NCBI RefSeq assembly: GCF_025949665.1
Contig: NZ_JAPDFT010000001.1
Coordinates: 1,550,001 to 1,614,000 of the forward strand
Direction: 5' to 3'
DNA: 64,000 nt
DNA from: Chryseobacterium viscerum
GTDB taxonomy: Bacteria > Bacteroidota > Bacteroidia > Flavobacteriales > Weeksellaceae
The notes beneath the pieces are model-generated. The model saw nothing but the letters and a program-made list of their open reading frames with translations, made no database searches and was not told the origin of the DNA. A program made the translations under genes and the position numbers. Positions 41,505-50,415 of the stretch are shown here, piece by piece (position 1 is the first letter of the stretch; each line of letters opens with the position of its first letter).

Positions 41505-42857
41505 CTAATCTTTTTGTCTTAACTCCGTCAGAAAATTCACCTTTAAGACATCGTACAACGAATGTCTGCTTACGAGAATAGAGGCAATAGAAGAAACCAT
41601 TCCTGCCAGCATCAGGTGAAATATCAATGAGTGCCTGTCTGTCATTTCCAGAACAATAATGGCTGAAGTAAATGGTGCTCTTGTAATTCCGGTTAGAAAA
41701 GCAACCATTCCGGCCAGAACAACCACATTGGTTTCGTTAGGTGTTAAATGAATGGCGCCTGAAATAACAGAGCCTATACTTGCTCCCGCTGTGAGGGCAG
41801 GGGCGAAAATTCCTCCTGCACCTCCTGAAGTAAAAGAAAGGGCAGGGCCAAGCATTCTTAAAACCGGAACATACCAGTCTTCGTGCTTATCTTTCGTAAA
41901 AAGTACCCGTTCCATAATTTCTTTTCCGGAGCCGAGAATTTCCCTGTTGATGAAATAAGCGATTGAAGCAATGATTAAAGCACAAATAATCAGGAACATC
42001 ACATTGGCTTTATCGGTTTTCAGTGTATTCTTTTTCCATCTGTTGATTTTAAGCATAGCAACAGAAAGCTGACTGGCGAGAATACCTGCCACAGCAGCAA
42101 CAAGTACAATGGGAAACATTACCATTAAAGAAACATCATTAGTTTTTGGATATCCCAGATATAAATAAGATCCTGCCAGTGTCTGTGCTGTGAGACCGGC
42201 AATAATTACCGCGGTAAACAAAGCTGTTTTAAAGTAATTAATATGGGTTTTCGACAGTTCTTCCACAGCGAAAACAATACCTCCCAGCGGAGTGTTAAAG
42301 GCAGCAGCAAGTCCGGCAGCAGCTCCTGTCATAATCATATTTTTCTTGGAAATCTTCGGCCACCATTCGGGAAGATACTCGTTGACTTTTCTGAAAACGG
42401 AGCCTGCAATCTGAATGGTAGGTCCTTCACGTCCTACAGCACCTCCTCCTATTACCAGAATGACAGAAGACAGGATTTTGAAAAAAATAATCTTAATGCT
42501 CAGAAGATTTCTGATCTTACGGTGTTCTTTCGGATTGGCTAGTTCTACCGCTGCCATTACCTGTGGGATACCGCTCCCTTTAGCATTAGGCGCAAATTCT
42601 TTCACCAGCCACCAGGAAAGTACAAATCCTATGGGAGCAATAATAAAAATCATCCATGCATGCCAGTCAAAAATAAAATTCATGAGATGTTCACCCCAGG
42701 CAAATATCTGTGCATACATGACGGCAAAAAAACCTGTAATAACAGATCCTATCCAAAAAGGGATAGCCTGAAGCAGGTTGTACTTCAGCTGTTCGTTCCG
42801 GATATTGTCAAAGGAATTTTTGAGGGATTTTTTTATAAGGGCGAAAATTTTCAGCAT
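41505..42857 (-). CDS. ClC-family chloride channel or H+/Cl- exchanger
   Basis: 450 residues, about ten membrane segments. ClC fingerprints: GSGIPQVMAAVE (GSGIP, near 95), GREGPTIQIAGS (with the gating Glu, near 145), FNTPLGGIVFAVEELSK and GAGGIFAPALTAGASIGSVI (GxFxP). No C-terminal CBS pair, as in bacterial exchangers. It moves chloride with or against protons across the inner membrane. The predicted gating glutamate is conserved; the internal proton glutamate was not verified. A lone gene on the minus strand, 42 bases downstream of the unknown gene. Confidence 0.93.
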   Translation of the reverse strand: MLKIFALIKKSLKNSFDNIRNEQLKYNLLQAIPFWIGSVITGFFAVMYAQIFAWGEHLMNFIFDWHAWMIFIIAPIGFVLSWWLVKEFAPNAKGSGIPQVMAAVELANPKEHRKIRNLLSIKIIFFKILSSVILVIGGGAVGREGPTIQIAGSVFRKVNEYLPEWWPKISKKNMIMTGAAAGLAAAFNTPLGGIVFAVEELSKTHINYFKTALFTAVIIAGLTAQTLAGSYLYLGYPKTNDVSLMVMFPIVLVAAVAGILASQLSVAMLKINRWKKNTLKTDKANVMFLIICALIIASIAYFINREILGSGKEIMERVLFTKDKHEDWYVPVLRMLGPALSFTSGGAGGIFAPALTAGASIGSVISGAIHLTPNETNVVVLAGMVAFLTGITRAPFTSAIIVLEMTDRHSLIFHLMLAGMVSSIASILVSRHSLYDVLKVNFLTELRQKD

Positions 42858-42899
42858 GTGTTAATTTAGAGATGTAAAAGTACGTGATTTTTGCAGATT

Positions 42900-43523
42900 T
42901 TATATTTCTTCTAAAAACTTTGAGATTATTTCAGCGTTTTCCATTGTAAGGATGTCAGGTATGCCAAAACTCAAAATAGTATTTCTGACTTCAAGTTTAA
43001 AATCTTCATTCGGAAAGTTCTTTATCGTTTCTTTTCTCTTTGGATTTAAAAAATTCATGATTTTAAATTGATCATTTCCCACTACATAAAAATCTTTAAA
43101 CTCACGATCTGTAAAATTAACATTAAAACTGCTGAAAATTCCTGCCACTTTATCCATTAGTTTCTTCTTGTTGAGGGATATATATCCGAAATTCTCATCC
43201 AGATTTTTTAGTCCCCAAAGTTGTAGAGTGTCATATTTACGTCCTAAAAGCCCACCTCTGGAAGTCATTCCAACCTTACTGACGATAAAAAGATAGAAAG
43301 AGTTATCCTTGTTCCTGTCTTTTACCAGATAACAGATTTGTGGAATAAATAATGGGTACATATCATGAGAACTAAATTGGTCGTAAGGAGATTCTTTAAT
43401 ATCGATCACTGAAACATAATATGACTCAGAAAGCTGATCATATACCTCAGTAATTAATTTTTCATCTTCTTCGGTGAAATCAAAAAATCTTGTAACATCA
43501 TATTTTCTGTAATCCGGATCCAT
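42900..43523 (-). CDS. hypothetical protein
   Basis: 207 residues from the ATG at 43523 (MDPDYRKYDVTRFFDFTEED). A longer frame back to TTG 43574 adds 17 residues (LINIIFKQILFG) with no support. Recognisable parts: an acidic helix-strand start, YYVSVIDIKESPYDQFSSHD, LFIPQICYLVKDRNKDNSFY and a C-terminal helical half ending MENAEIISKFLEEI. No membrane segment, signal peptide or catalytic motif was recognised. Weakly reminiscent of small Bacteroidetes cytosolic proteins without annotation. It is flanked by clcA and the E2 terminator, so it has its own promoter. Confidence 0.55.
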   Translation of the reverse strand: MDPDYRKYDVTRFFDFTEEDEKLITEVYDQLSESYYVSVIDIKESPYDQFSSHDMYPLFIPQICYLVKDRNKDNSFYLFIVSKVGMTSRGGLLGRKYDTLQLWGLKNLDENFGYISLNKKKLMDKVAGIFSSFNVNFTDREFKDFYVVGNDQFKIMNFLNPKRKETIKNFPNEDFKLEVRNTILSFGIPDILTMENAEIISKFLEEI

Positions 43524-43713
43524 TTTTCCAAATAATATTTGCTTAAAAATAATATTAATCAATCTAATTTCCAAAAAAGTTATTATAGTATAGGATTATT
43601 TTTATTTAATTATTGATTTATTAAACAAAAGCTGTATTTATTAATTATTTGGTATTTATTTGATAGAATATTTGGCCTTTTGGAATTTTATTAAACTTAA
43701 TTATAAAAACAAA

Positions 43714-43740
43714 AAAACCTCCGATTTAATCGAAGGTTTT
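43714..43740 (-). terminator. terminator after the second E2 gene
   Basis: Stem AAAACCTCCGAT / ATCGAAGGTTTT (one mismatch), 3-base loop, then a T-rich run on the minus strand. Confidence 0.75.
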
Positions 43741-43794
43741 CATTTTATATGATCCAACAATAAGCAAAATTACTTATTACTGATTATTCATTGC

Positions 43795-45102
43795 TTATAT
43801 TTCTGTGTTCAGATCCCAGTTTTCAAGGTAGTCGTGAACGTGCTTCAGCATCATTCCTCCTAAAGAACCGTCTACTACTCTGTGGTCATAAGAGTGAGAC
43901 ATGAACATTAAGTTTCTGATTGCGATTACATCACCGTCGGCTGTTTCAAGAACTGCAGGTTTCTTAACAATGGCTCCGATAGCTAAAATAGCTACCTGAG
44001 GCTGAGGAATGATTGGTGTTCCCATAAGGTTTCCAAAGCTTCCTACGTTAGAAATAGTATAAGTTGCACCTTGAGTGTCTTCTGGTCTTAATTTCTTGTT
44101 TCTTGCTCTGTAAGCCAGGTCATTGATTGCTTTTGCAAGGCCTGAAAGTGATAACTGATCAGCATTTTTAATTACAGGAACAATAAGGTTTCCGTCCGGA
44201 AGGGCAGTAGCCATACCGATGTTGATGTTTTTCTTTTTGATGATGTTTTCACCATTGATAGAAACATTGATCATTGGGAAATCCTGAATTGCTTTCACTA
44301 CAGCTTTTACGAAAATAGGCATGAAAGTCAGTTTTTCACCTTCACGTTTTTCAAATACAGCTTTGTTTTTATTTCTCCATTTTACAACGTTGGTAACGTC
44401 TGTTTCAATGAAAGAGGTAACGTGTGGAGCAATTTGTTTTGCTTTTACCATATTTTCAGCGATGATCTTTCTCATTCTGTCCATTGGAATGATTTCGTCA
44501 CCTGCACTTACCGGAATTGTAGCTGCCGGAGCAGATACTGCTGGTTTTGGAGTAGACGCTGCCTGTACCGGAGCTGTCTGCTGAACTGGCTGGTTTCCTC
44601 TGTTAGTAACATATGCTAATATATCTTCTTTTGTAATTCTTCCTTCCAAACCGCTTCCTTTAATGGATTTCAGTTCAGTTTCAGAAATATTTTCCTGTTG
44701 TGCAATAGATTTTACAAGTGGAGATAGGTAAAGATCTCCTGAGAATTCTACGTTTGAAGCAGCTGTTGTCTGTAAAGGCTCTTCAATCGCTTTTAAAGTG
44801 TCAGCATCCGGAGTAGCCGCCGGAGTTTCAGTTTTTACTTCTTCTGAAGCTGTACCTTCTCCTTCAATTTCTAAAATAGCAATGGCTTCACCTACTTTTG
44901 CAACTTCATCTTTTTGCTTTAAAATCTTTACAATTTTCCCCGAAACTGGTGTCGGTACGTCTGAATCTACTTTATCTGTTGCAATTTCTACTACGGAGTC
45001 ATCCTCCTTTACGTTATCACCTTCATTGAATAACCAAGTGATAATTGTCGCTTCCATAACACCTTCTCCCATGGAAGGAAGCAATAATTTGTATTCTGCC
45101 AT
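43795..45102 (-). CDS. 2-oxo acid dehydrogenase E2 (dihydrolipoamide acyltransferase)
   Basis: 435 residues. Lipoyl domain with YKLLLPSMGEGVMEATIITW and lipoylated Lys44 (IATDKVDSDVP), a Pro/Ala/Thr linker, a peripheral subunit-binding domain (YLSPLVKSIAQQENISETEL, then IKGSGLEGRITKEDILAYV), an AP-rich linker and the catalytic domain ending FMSHSYDHRVVDGSLGGMML. It is a second E2 besides SucB (41 kb on this map versus 27 kb) and carries a single lipoyl domain, as in branched-chain 2-oxoacid dehydrogenases. Its E1 is not adjacent. Specificity (pyruvate or branched chain) is not certain. Confidence 0.9.
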   Translation of the reverse strand: MAEYKLLLPSMGEGVMEATIITWLFNEGDNVKEDDSVVEIATDKVDSDVPTPVSGKIVKILKQKDEVAKVGEAIAILEIEGEGTASEEVKTETPAATPDADTLKAIEEPLQTTAASNVEFSGDLYLSPLVKSIAQQENISETELKSIKGSGLEGRITKEDILAYVTNRGNQPVQQTAPVQAASTPKPAVSAPAATIPVSAGDEIIPMDRMRKIIAENMVKAKQIAPHVTSFIETDVTNVVKWRNKNKAVFEKREGEKLTFMPIFVKAVVKAIQDFPMINVSINGENIIKKKNINIGMATALPDGNLIVPVIKNADQLSLSGLAKAINDLAYRARNKKLRPEDTQGATYTISNVGSFGNLMGTPIIPQPQVAILAIGAIVKKPAVLETADGDVIAIRNLMFMSHSYDHRVVDGSLGGMMLKHVHDYLENWDLNTEI

Positions 45103-45122
45103 TTTTGATTTTTAGATTTTGA

Positions 45123-45130
45123 CAAATATA
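45123..45130 (-). promoter_or_regulatory. -7 element for the second E2 gene
   Basis: TATATTTG on the minus strand, 20 bases before the ATG at 45102. It matches TAnnTTTG. Confidence 0.5.
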
Positions 45131-45165
45131 TAAAAAAAATCGGTTTTTTTAAGAAATATATAATC

Positions 45166-45993
45166 TTAGCTGAATTCAATATAAATATTTTCGCCCACAT
45201 TCAATCCAAACAGGCTTTTAGCACCGTTTTTCTTGCTTCCTTTGTAGATGGTAAGCTCCAATAATTGACTATCATTGAAAATAGCAGCAGACTGTCCATG
45301 GAATTCTGTTTCCCTTTCCCAGTCTGAAACAACCTCCGTATGGCTGGAAAATATCCTTGAAAGGCTTAAATTTCTGAATTTTATAGTAAAACTATCGTAG
45401 CTTTTGCTGATATTCTCGAAAAAATCTTTGTTGATATTTGAGATTATATTTCCGAAATTGTCAATGTAAGTTACTTCACCGATAATCATACCTTCCGATT
45501 CATTATAAACTGCTCTCGGGAACATCAGTTGTTTGGCTGAATGTATTTTTCGTCCTATTACTTCAGGGAGTCCGCCATTGGCAAGATGTACCGCTGCAGG
45601 AACAAAAATGTCTGTAGAAGTAAAGTTGATGATGTCATCAAAGCGGTTGTTCAGTGTAAGTTCATAGATGGCTTCCGGTTTAATATCAAAAAAGATAAGG
45701 CTTAAAAGACCGTTATCTGCCGCTAAAAAGTAGGATCCATCAGCTTTATAAATGATATTTTTTCTTGATCTGTTGTAAAAACTGTCTACAGAAATGATGT
45801 GGATACTTCCTTTAGGAAAATATTTATAAGCATTTCTTACAATATACGAAGTCTGTATAAGGTTGAATGCCTGGATGTCGTGGGTTATATCAATAATATT
45901 AACCTCAGGGTTTAGAGACAGAATTTTGCCTTTCACAGCGGCAACTCTGTAATCTAAATTTCCGAAATCCGAAGTAAGGGTAATAATTGACAT
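45166..45993 (-). CDS. SAM hydrolase / SAM hydroxide adenosyltransferase (DUF62)
   Basis: 275 residues from ATG 45993 (MSIITLTSDFGNLDYRVAAV); two codons upstream is a TTG that is less likely. The DUF62 hallmarks are TSDFG near the start, VNIIDITHDIQAFNLIQTSY, YFPKGSIHIISVDSFYNRSR and YFLAADNGLLSLIF (DNG). The C-terminal half is a beta barrel with IGEVTYIDNFGNIISN (conserved D-x-FGN). The family includes fluorinase and chlorinase relatives; most bacterial members use water to split SAM into adenosine and methionine. A -7 element TAACTTTG lies at 46022-46029 and phoH is divergent. No signal peptide. Confidence 0.9.
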   Translation of the reverse strand: MSIITLTSDFGNLDYRVAAVKGKILSLNPEVNIIDITHDIQAFNLIQTSYIVRNAYKYFPKGSIHIISVDSFYNRSRKNIIYKADGSYFLAADNGLLSLIFFDIKPEAIYELTLNNRFDDIINFTSTDIFVPAAVHLANGGLPEVIGRKIHSAKQLMFPRAVYNESEGMIIGEVTYIDNFGNIISNINKDFFENISKSYDSFTIKFRNLSLSRIFSSHTEVVSDWERETEFHGQSAAIFNDSQLLELTIYKGSKKNGAKSLFGLNVGENIYIEFS

Positions 45994-46021
45994 GAGCAAT
46001 TTATAGAATAGTGTACTATTG

Positions 46022-46029
46022 CAAAGTTA
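46022..46029 (-). promoter_or_regulatory. -7 element for the SAM hydrolase gene
   Basis: TAACTTTG read on the minus strand, about 28 bases before the ATG at 45993. Confidence 0.5.
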
Positions 46030-46126
46030 TTTAAAATAAAAAGAAAGCCCGAAAGATTGTTGAAAAGAATTTGATATAAATTTGAAAAAAAGCTTTAATT
46101 TTAAAATCTAAAAATAAAAATACTGC

Positions 46127-47086
46127 ATGTTTGAATTAACATATGATTTGGAAGATATCGATGCGAAAATCTTCTATGGAGTTAATAACCAATATTTCAA
46201 CTTAATAAAATCAAGCTTTCCAACCATTAAAATTACAGGAAGAGATCATGTCATCTTTGCCATGGGAAATAAGGAAGCTTTAGACATACTGAAACAAAAA
46301 CTGGATGATATTGTCAGTTTTATCTCCAAAAATAACTCAATAGGCCTGAAAGACGTTGAAAATATATTGAATATTAAAGACGAAAACGAGAAACAACTGG
46401 TTTTTGATCAGGATATTATTGTAAAAGGGGTAAACGGAAAAATTATTAAGGCTAAAACAACCAATCTTAAAAAACTGGTAAAGGAAACGGAGAAAAAGGA
46501 TATGGTCTTCGCCATTGGTCCTGCCGGAACCGGAAAAACGTATACCAGTGTAGCATTGGCAGCAAGAGCTTTAAGAGATAAAGAAGTAAAAAGAATTATT
46601 CTGACAAGACCGGCTGTGGAAGCGGGAGAAAGTCTGGGATTCCTTCCCGGTGACCTTAAAGAAAAGCTGGATCCGTATTTGCAGCCTTTATATGATGCAC
46701 TTCGTGATATGATTCCTCATGAGAAGCTTGAAGGTTTCATGGAGAAAAAAGTGATTGAAGTAGCTCCTTTGGCTTTTATGAGAGGACGTACATTGGATGA
46801 AGCGTTCGTGATTCTTGATGAAGCACAGAATACAACGCATGCACAAATGAAAATGTTCCTTACCAGAATGGGGATGAACGCTAAATTTATTATTACAGGA
46901 GATCCAAGCCAGATTGACCTTCCGAAAAACCAGCAGTCCGGGCTGAAAGAAGCTATGAGAATTTTAAACGGAGTAAAGGAGATCGGGTTTGTACATCTTA
47001 CAGAAGAAGATGTGGTAAGACATCCGGTGGTAAGAAAGATTATCCTTGCTTATAATGATGAAGAGAAAAGACTAAGAAACGACTAG
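46127..47086 (+). CDS. PhoH-family ATPase
   Basis: 319 residues. N-terminal KH-like part (ITGRDHVIFAMGNKEALDIL), then a P-loop helicase-like ATPase: Walker A IGPAGTGKTYTSVALA (~130-145), RPAVEAGESLGFLPGDLKEK (sensor region), APLAFMRGRTLDEAFVILDE and AQNTTHAQMKMFLTRMG (Walker B DEAQ), then FIITGDPSQIDLPKNQQSGL. PhoH proteins bind RNA and act with YbeY/YbeZ-type factors; the precise job is open. Divergent from the SAM hydrolase gene. The stop is followed by the first beta-barrel gene promoter. Confidence 0.93.
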   Translation: MFELTYDLEDIDAKIFYGVNNQYFNLIKSSFPTIKITGRDHVIFAMGNKEALDILKQKLDDIVSFISKNNSIGLKDVENILNIKDENEKQLVFDQDIIVKGVNGKIIKAKTTNLKKLVKETEKKDMVFAIGPAGTGKTYTSVALAARALRDKEVKRIILTRPAVEAGESLGFLPGDLKEKLDPYLQPLYDALRDMIPHEKLEGFMEKKVIEVAPLAFMRGRTLDEAFVILDEAQNTTHAQMKMFLTRMGMNAKFIITGDPSQIDLPKNQQSGLKEAMRILNGVKEIGFVHLTEEDVVRHPVVRKIILAYNDEEKRLRND

Positions 47087-47145
47087 TTAAGAATAAGTAA
47101 AAGTTTCCGTTAACCTTTTGTTAACCTTAAATTGGTTAGTTAAAA

Positions 47146-47176
47146 TTTGTTAATTTGAAAAAAATAATTAGTTTTG
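47146..47176 (+). promoter_or_regulatory. promoter of the first beta-barrel gene
   Basis: -33 TTTG (47146-47149), a 19-base spacer and -7 TAGTTTTG (47169-47176). Start codon 29 bases downstream. Confidence 0.7.
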
Positions 47177-47205
47177 CAAACCTTAAATGTAAAAACTAAT
47201 TAAAC

Positions 47206-47868
47206 ATGAAAAAACTTTTACTTGTTGCAGCGGTCGCTGCTATGGGAATTTGTGCCAACGCACAAGAATTTCGATTTGGTCCAAAAGCTGGTTTTGCAAT
47301 GTCAACCATTAAACTGGACGATAAGCAAGATGATCTTGACGGAAGAAAAATGGATCCTAAATATACTTTCTATATTGGGGGGATGGCTGAGTACAAATTC
47401 AATGATAACTTTGCTGTTCAGGGAGAGGTTTTGTATTCGCCACTTGGTGCTAAAGAAAAAATTGACGGAGTAAACGCAGGAGGAATGTATTTTGGTGAGC
47501 AGACTAAAATTACTTTTGGAACTCTTTTGGTTCCTGTTTCTGCGAAGTATTTTATTACTGAAGGATTCTCTGTAGCAGCAGGTGTTAATGTAGGGATTAT
47601 TCTTACTGCTAAACAAAAAACTGTAATTGGTTCGGATTTCCTTGATGTAGAAATGGAAGGAGATACTGGTGACGGAGATATTAAAAAAGATATCAAGTCT
47701 TTAAACCTTGCTCCATTCTTAGGCGTTGAATATATGCTGGAAAATGGACTTTTCTTTGATGCAAGATACAGCTTAGGAGTATCTAACCTATCTAATGATA
47801 ATAGCGGAGGTACTGTAAAGAACAGCTTTGCTCAGGTGGGTGTAGGTTTCAAATTCGGAGGAAACTAA
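47206..47868 (+). CDS. outer-membrane beta-barrel protein
   Basis: 220 residues. Sec signal MKKLLLVAAVAAMGICANAQ, then an eight-to-ten-strand OMP_b-brl/porin-like body: RFGPKAGFAMSTIKLDD, FYIGGMAEYKFNDNFAVQGE (strand pairs), SVAAGVNVGIILTAKQKTVI, NLAPFLGVEYMLENGLFFDA and the last strand FAQVGVGFKFGGN, ending in an aromatic-containing strand. It is closely related to the fifth gene of the row (50416-51081), with the same strand order, for example FYIGG...F...FAVQGE. Substrate unknown. First of five tandem barrel genes. Confidence 0.88.
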   Translation: MKKLLLVAAVAAMGICANAQEFRFGPKAGFAMSTIKLDDKQDDLDGRKMDPKYTFYIGGMAEYKFNDNFAVQGEVLYSPLGAKEKIDGVNAGGMYFGEQTKITFGTLLVPVSAKYFITEGFSVAAGVNVGIILTAKQKTVIGSDFLDVEMEGDTGDGDIKKDIKSLNLAPFLGVEYMLENGLFFDARYSLGVSNLSNDNSGGTVKNSFAQVGVGFKFGGN

Positions 47869-47894
47869 TTCTGAAAATCTTATTTAGAAATAAT

Positions 47895-47925
47895 AAAAAG
47901 CAGGACAATTTTTGTCCTGCTTTTT
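47895..47925 (+). terminator. terminator after the first barrel gene
   Basis: 14-bp perfect stem AAAAAGCAGGACAA / TTGTCCTGCTTTTT with a 3-T loop and T-run. Confidence 0.9.
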
Positions 47926-47966
47926 TTCGTTGCAGAGCAGTTTATCCTAATAATGAAAATAATTAG

Positions 47967-47974
47967 TACTTTTG
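47967..47974 (+). promoter_or_regulatory. -7 element for the second barrel gene
   Basis: TACTTTTG, 26 bases before the ATG at 48001. Confidence 0.55.
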
Positions 47975-48000
47975 CGGAATAATTCAAAGCTACTAAAAAA

Positions 48001-48498
48001 ATGAAAAAACTATTATTACTAGGTGCTTTTGCACTTTTAGGAGGTGCTGTACAGGCGCAGGAAGGTTTTAAACTTGGTGGACACATTGGGGTTCCTGTAT
48101 CTGATGCAAGTGATGTATCTTCATTTACATTAGGAGTGGATGCAGCTTATATGTGGAACATTGCTAAAGGTTTTGACCTTGGGGTAACCACAGGATATTC
48201 TCACTTCTTTGGAAAAGATCACTTTGATGATTTTGGATTTATTCCTGTAGCTGTTTCCGGGAAATATAAATTTAAAGGAGCTCCTATTTTTGTAGGATTA
48301 GACCTTGGATATGGAATTTCTACAAAAGATGGAGTAGATGGAGGTTTCTATGCACAACCTAAATTTGGATACCAAATGTCCAAAGGAGAGTTATACATCG
48401 GATATCAGTCAATCAGTAACAGACGTGATTATGGCTGGTACAGAGACAACTGGAGTGTAGGAGCTGTAAACTTAGGATTTAATTTCTTTATCAAATAA
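48001..48498 (+). CDS. outer-membrane beta-barrel protein (short)
   Basis: 165 residues. Signal peptide MKKLLLLGAFALLGGAVQAQ, then alternating strands: FKLGGHIGVPVSDASDVSSF, TLGVDAAYMWNIAKGFDLGV, FGFIPVAVSGKYKFKGAPIF, VGLDLGYGISTKDGVDGGFY, then GYQMSKGELYIGYQSIS and final VGAVNLGFNFFIK. Shorter than the other four, about eight strands. A strong terminator follows. Function unknown. Confidence 0.85.
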   Translation: MKKLLLLGAFALLGGAVQAQEGFKLGGHIGVPVSDASDVSSFTLGVDAAYMWNIAKGFDLGVTTGYSHFFGKDHFDDFGFIPVAVSGKYKFKGAPIFVGLDLGYGISTKDGVDGGFYAQPKFGYQMSKGELYIGYQSISNRRDYGWYRDNWSVGAVNLGFNFFIK

Positions 48499-48514
48499 AG
48501 ACAGTTGAAAAATA

Positions 48515-48543
48515 AAAAACTCCGGCCGAAGGCCGGAGTTTTT
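48515..48543 (+). terminator. terminator after the second barrel gene
   Basis: AAAAACTCCGGCC / GGCCGGAGTTTTT stem (13 bp), loop GAA, T-run. Confidence 0.92.
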
Positions 48544-48544
48544 T

Positions 48545-48957
48545 TTGATACCATATAAGCAGACTCTATGGATACTTTACCAGAAATTTTTGAAATAATG
48601 GCCTCACAGCAATCAGGAAAAGATAAAGACAGACCCCAATTATAAACATATGTTTGATTTTTAAGAGTTAATAACTTAAAAATTAATATTTTAGGTTAAT
48701 TTATTTTGGTATTTCCCTGAATTCATAGGGTTTTAGAAAAAAAACGAAAATTTAAAAAAGTAAACATATTCGCCTCTCGTTAATAAAATTGAATTTTTTT
48801 ATTCATAATATTGTGAAAAACTCAAAGACTTCTCTTGAATATGATTTATTTTTACAATACTCTAAATTTTAACAATGATATTAATCACATTAACAAATTT
48901 TAATATTAGTGGGGACCAGAGTAAATTTGCCCTCAGAAAGTATTAAAATTTTTTAAA
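48545..48957. other. 413-bp AT-rich intergenic region
   Basis: No gene seen on either strand. It is AT-rich; just before the next gene a -7-like TAAATTTG occurs at 48922-48929, after GGGGACCAGAG. The rest has no clear repeat or hairpin. Confidence 0.5.
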
Positions 48958-49614
48958 ATGAAAAAAATATTATTAGCGGGTGCTGTTGCACTTTTCGGTT
49001 TATCAAATGCTCAGATTGCTAAAGGAACTACATATTTATCAGGATCTGTTGGTTATTCTCAAGTAGAATCTAACAACGGTAATGATAAAAAAGAAAACTT
49101 CAACGTATTACCTACAGTTGGATATTTCGTAAACACTAACCTAGCAATCGGATTAGGAGTTGGTTACCAAACTGAAAAAAACACCCTAACTACAACTACA
49201 ACTTTAGGAAACACTACAGTTGTAAACGAGAGCGTTGTTAAAACTCCAGCTTTTGTTGTTGCTCCATTCGTAAGAAAATACTGGACTTTATCTGACAAGT
49301 TATATTTCTTCGGACAATTAGCAGTACCAATGCAGTTTGGTAAAACTGAAACTGAAACTAGCTCTGTAGCTACTAACGGAAACACAGTTGTTACAAACTC
49401 TACTTCTACTGAAGCTAAATACACTAAAATCGGTGTTACTGTGAAGCCAGGTTTAGATTATTTCTTAAACAAGAACTGGTCTATCGAAGCTACTATCGGT
49501 GAGTTCGGTTATAGCAACTACAAACCAAAAGATGGTGATGCTACAAACAACTATAACTTCGGATTGAATTTATCTTCTGTAACTTTCGGAGTTAAATATG
49601 TATTTGCAAAATAA
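48958..49614 (+). CDS. outer-membrane beta-barrel protein
   Basis: 218 residues. Signal peptide MKKILLAGAVALFGLSNAQI; body strands TYLSGSVGYSQVESNN, FNVLPTVGYFVNTNLAIGLG, FVVAPFVRKYWTLSDKLYFF, GQLAVPMQFGKTETETSSVA, TVKPGLDYFLNKNWSIEATI and closing SSVTFGVKYVFAK. Clearly a recent paralogue of the next gene: identical signal-peptide end (ALFGLSNAQIAKGT), the block FVVAPFVRKYWTLSDKLY and the same ending. A Thr-rich stretch (TETSSVATNG) is inserted here. Codon use looks strongly biased toward C- and T-ending codons in the N-terminal strands, as in highly expressed genes (visual impression). Function unknown. Confidence 0.88.
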   Translation: MKKILLAGAVALFGLSNAQIAKGTTYLSGSVGYSQVESNNGNDKKENFNVLPTVGYFVNTNLAIGLGVGYQTEKNTLTTTTTLGNTTVVNESVVKTPAFVVAPFVRKYWTLSDKLYFFGQLAVPMQFGKTETETSSVATNGNTVVTNSTSTEAKYTKIGVTVKPGLDYFLNKNWSIEATIGEFGYSNYKPKDGDATNNYNFGLNLSSVTFGVKYVFAK

Positions 49615-49634
49615 TAAACAAAGCATATAGCAAG

Positions 49635-49661
49635 AAAGCCCTGAGAAACTCTTAGGGCTTT
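49635..49661 (+). terminator. terminator after the third barrel gene
   Basis: AAAGCCCTGAGA / TCTTAGGGCTTT (12 bp, one G-U), loop AAC, T-run. Nearly the same stem recurs after the next paralogue. Confidence 0.88.
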
Positions 49662-49689
49662 TTTTCTATAAAAAAATAATATAATAATC

Positions 49690-50352
49690 ATGAAAAAAAT
49701 CGCATTGATGGGCGCTGTTGCGCTTTTCGGTTTATCAAATGCACAAATTGCTAAAGGAACTTCTTATCTTTCAGGACAGGTAGGATACTATCACAGTGAA
49801 AAGGACGAATTCAACACTAAAAGAAAGGATGATGTGATCAGAATCCTTCCTACGGCTGGTTATTTCGTTACTACTAATCTAGCCGTGGGACTTGGCGTGG
49901 GATATAAAAGTGCTGTTACAAAATACAAAGTTGGGAATGCTGCTATCAGCAATGTTCTGGAGATTAAAGATACAGATAACGCTTTTGTAGTAGCTCCATT
50001 CGTGAGAAAATACTGGACTTTATCAGATAAATTATACATCTTCGGACAGTTACAGGTTCCATTGGAATTTGGTAAGGAAAAAATGGATGCAAACAGTAAT
50101 ATTAATGGTGGAGACCCTCTGCTTGCAGCTGCCTTTGAAAGAGAAAATAACTATACCAATATTGGGGTGAATATTAAACCAGGTCTGGATTATTTCATTA
50201 CGAAAAACTGGTCAGTTGAAGCGACAATAGGTGAGTTCGGATACAATACTTACAAAAGAGATATTGACGGAGCGAAAAGAACTGATGATTATAAATTTGG
50301 TATCAGTTTAACTTCCGTGACTTTTGGAGTTAAATACGTATTTGCAAAATAA
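49690..50352 (+). CDS. outer-membrane beta-barrel protein, paralogue of previous
   Basis: 220 residues. Signal peptide MKKIALMGAVALFGLSNAQ; IAKGTSYLSGQVGYYHSEKD, RILPTAGYFVTTNLAVGLGV, FVVAPFVRKYWTLSDKLYIF, GQLQVPLEFGKEKMDANSNI, NIKPGLDYFITKNWSVEATI and last strand SVTFGVKYVFAK. It aligns over the whole length with 48958-49614, so this is a tandem duplication. It has its own terminator, which resembles that of the first copy. Confidence 0.88.
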   Translation: MKKIALMGAVALFGLSNAQIAKGTSYLSGQVGYYHSEKDEFNTKRKDDVIRILPTAGYFVTTNLAVGLGVGYKSAVTKYKVGNAAISNVLEIKDTDNAFVVAPFVRKYWTLSDKLYIFGQLQVPLEFGKEKMDANSNINGGDPLLAAAFERENNYTNIGVNIKPGLDYFITKNWSVEATIGEFGYNTYKRDIDGAKRTDDYKFGISLTSVTFGVKYVFAK

Positions 50353-50362
50353 TATATATATT

Positions 50363-50388
50363 AGCCCTGAGATAGCTGTCTTAGGGCT
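50363..50388 (+). terminator. terminator after the fourth barrel gene
   Basis: AGCCCTGAGA / TCTTAGGGCT with a 6-base loop. Stem sequence shared with the terminator at 49635, consistent with the duplication including it. The T-run is short (TTCTTT). Confidence 0.8.
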
Positions 50389-50415
50389 TCTTTAATATAA
50401 AACTTAATAATAATC

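Noticed and set aside
43524..43574. Longer start for the hypothetical protein at 42900
   Set aside because: TTG start and unsupported residues; ATG 43523 is simpler.
47302..47696. Minus-strand frames inside the first beta-barrel gene
   Set aside because: Shadow frames of a clear signal-peptide barrel gene; no family features.
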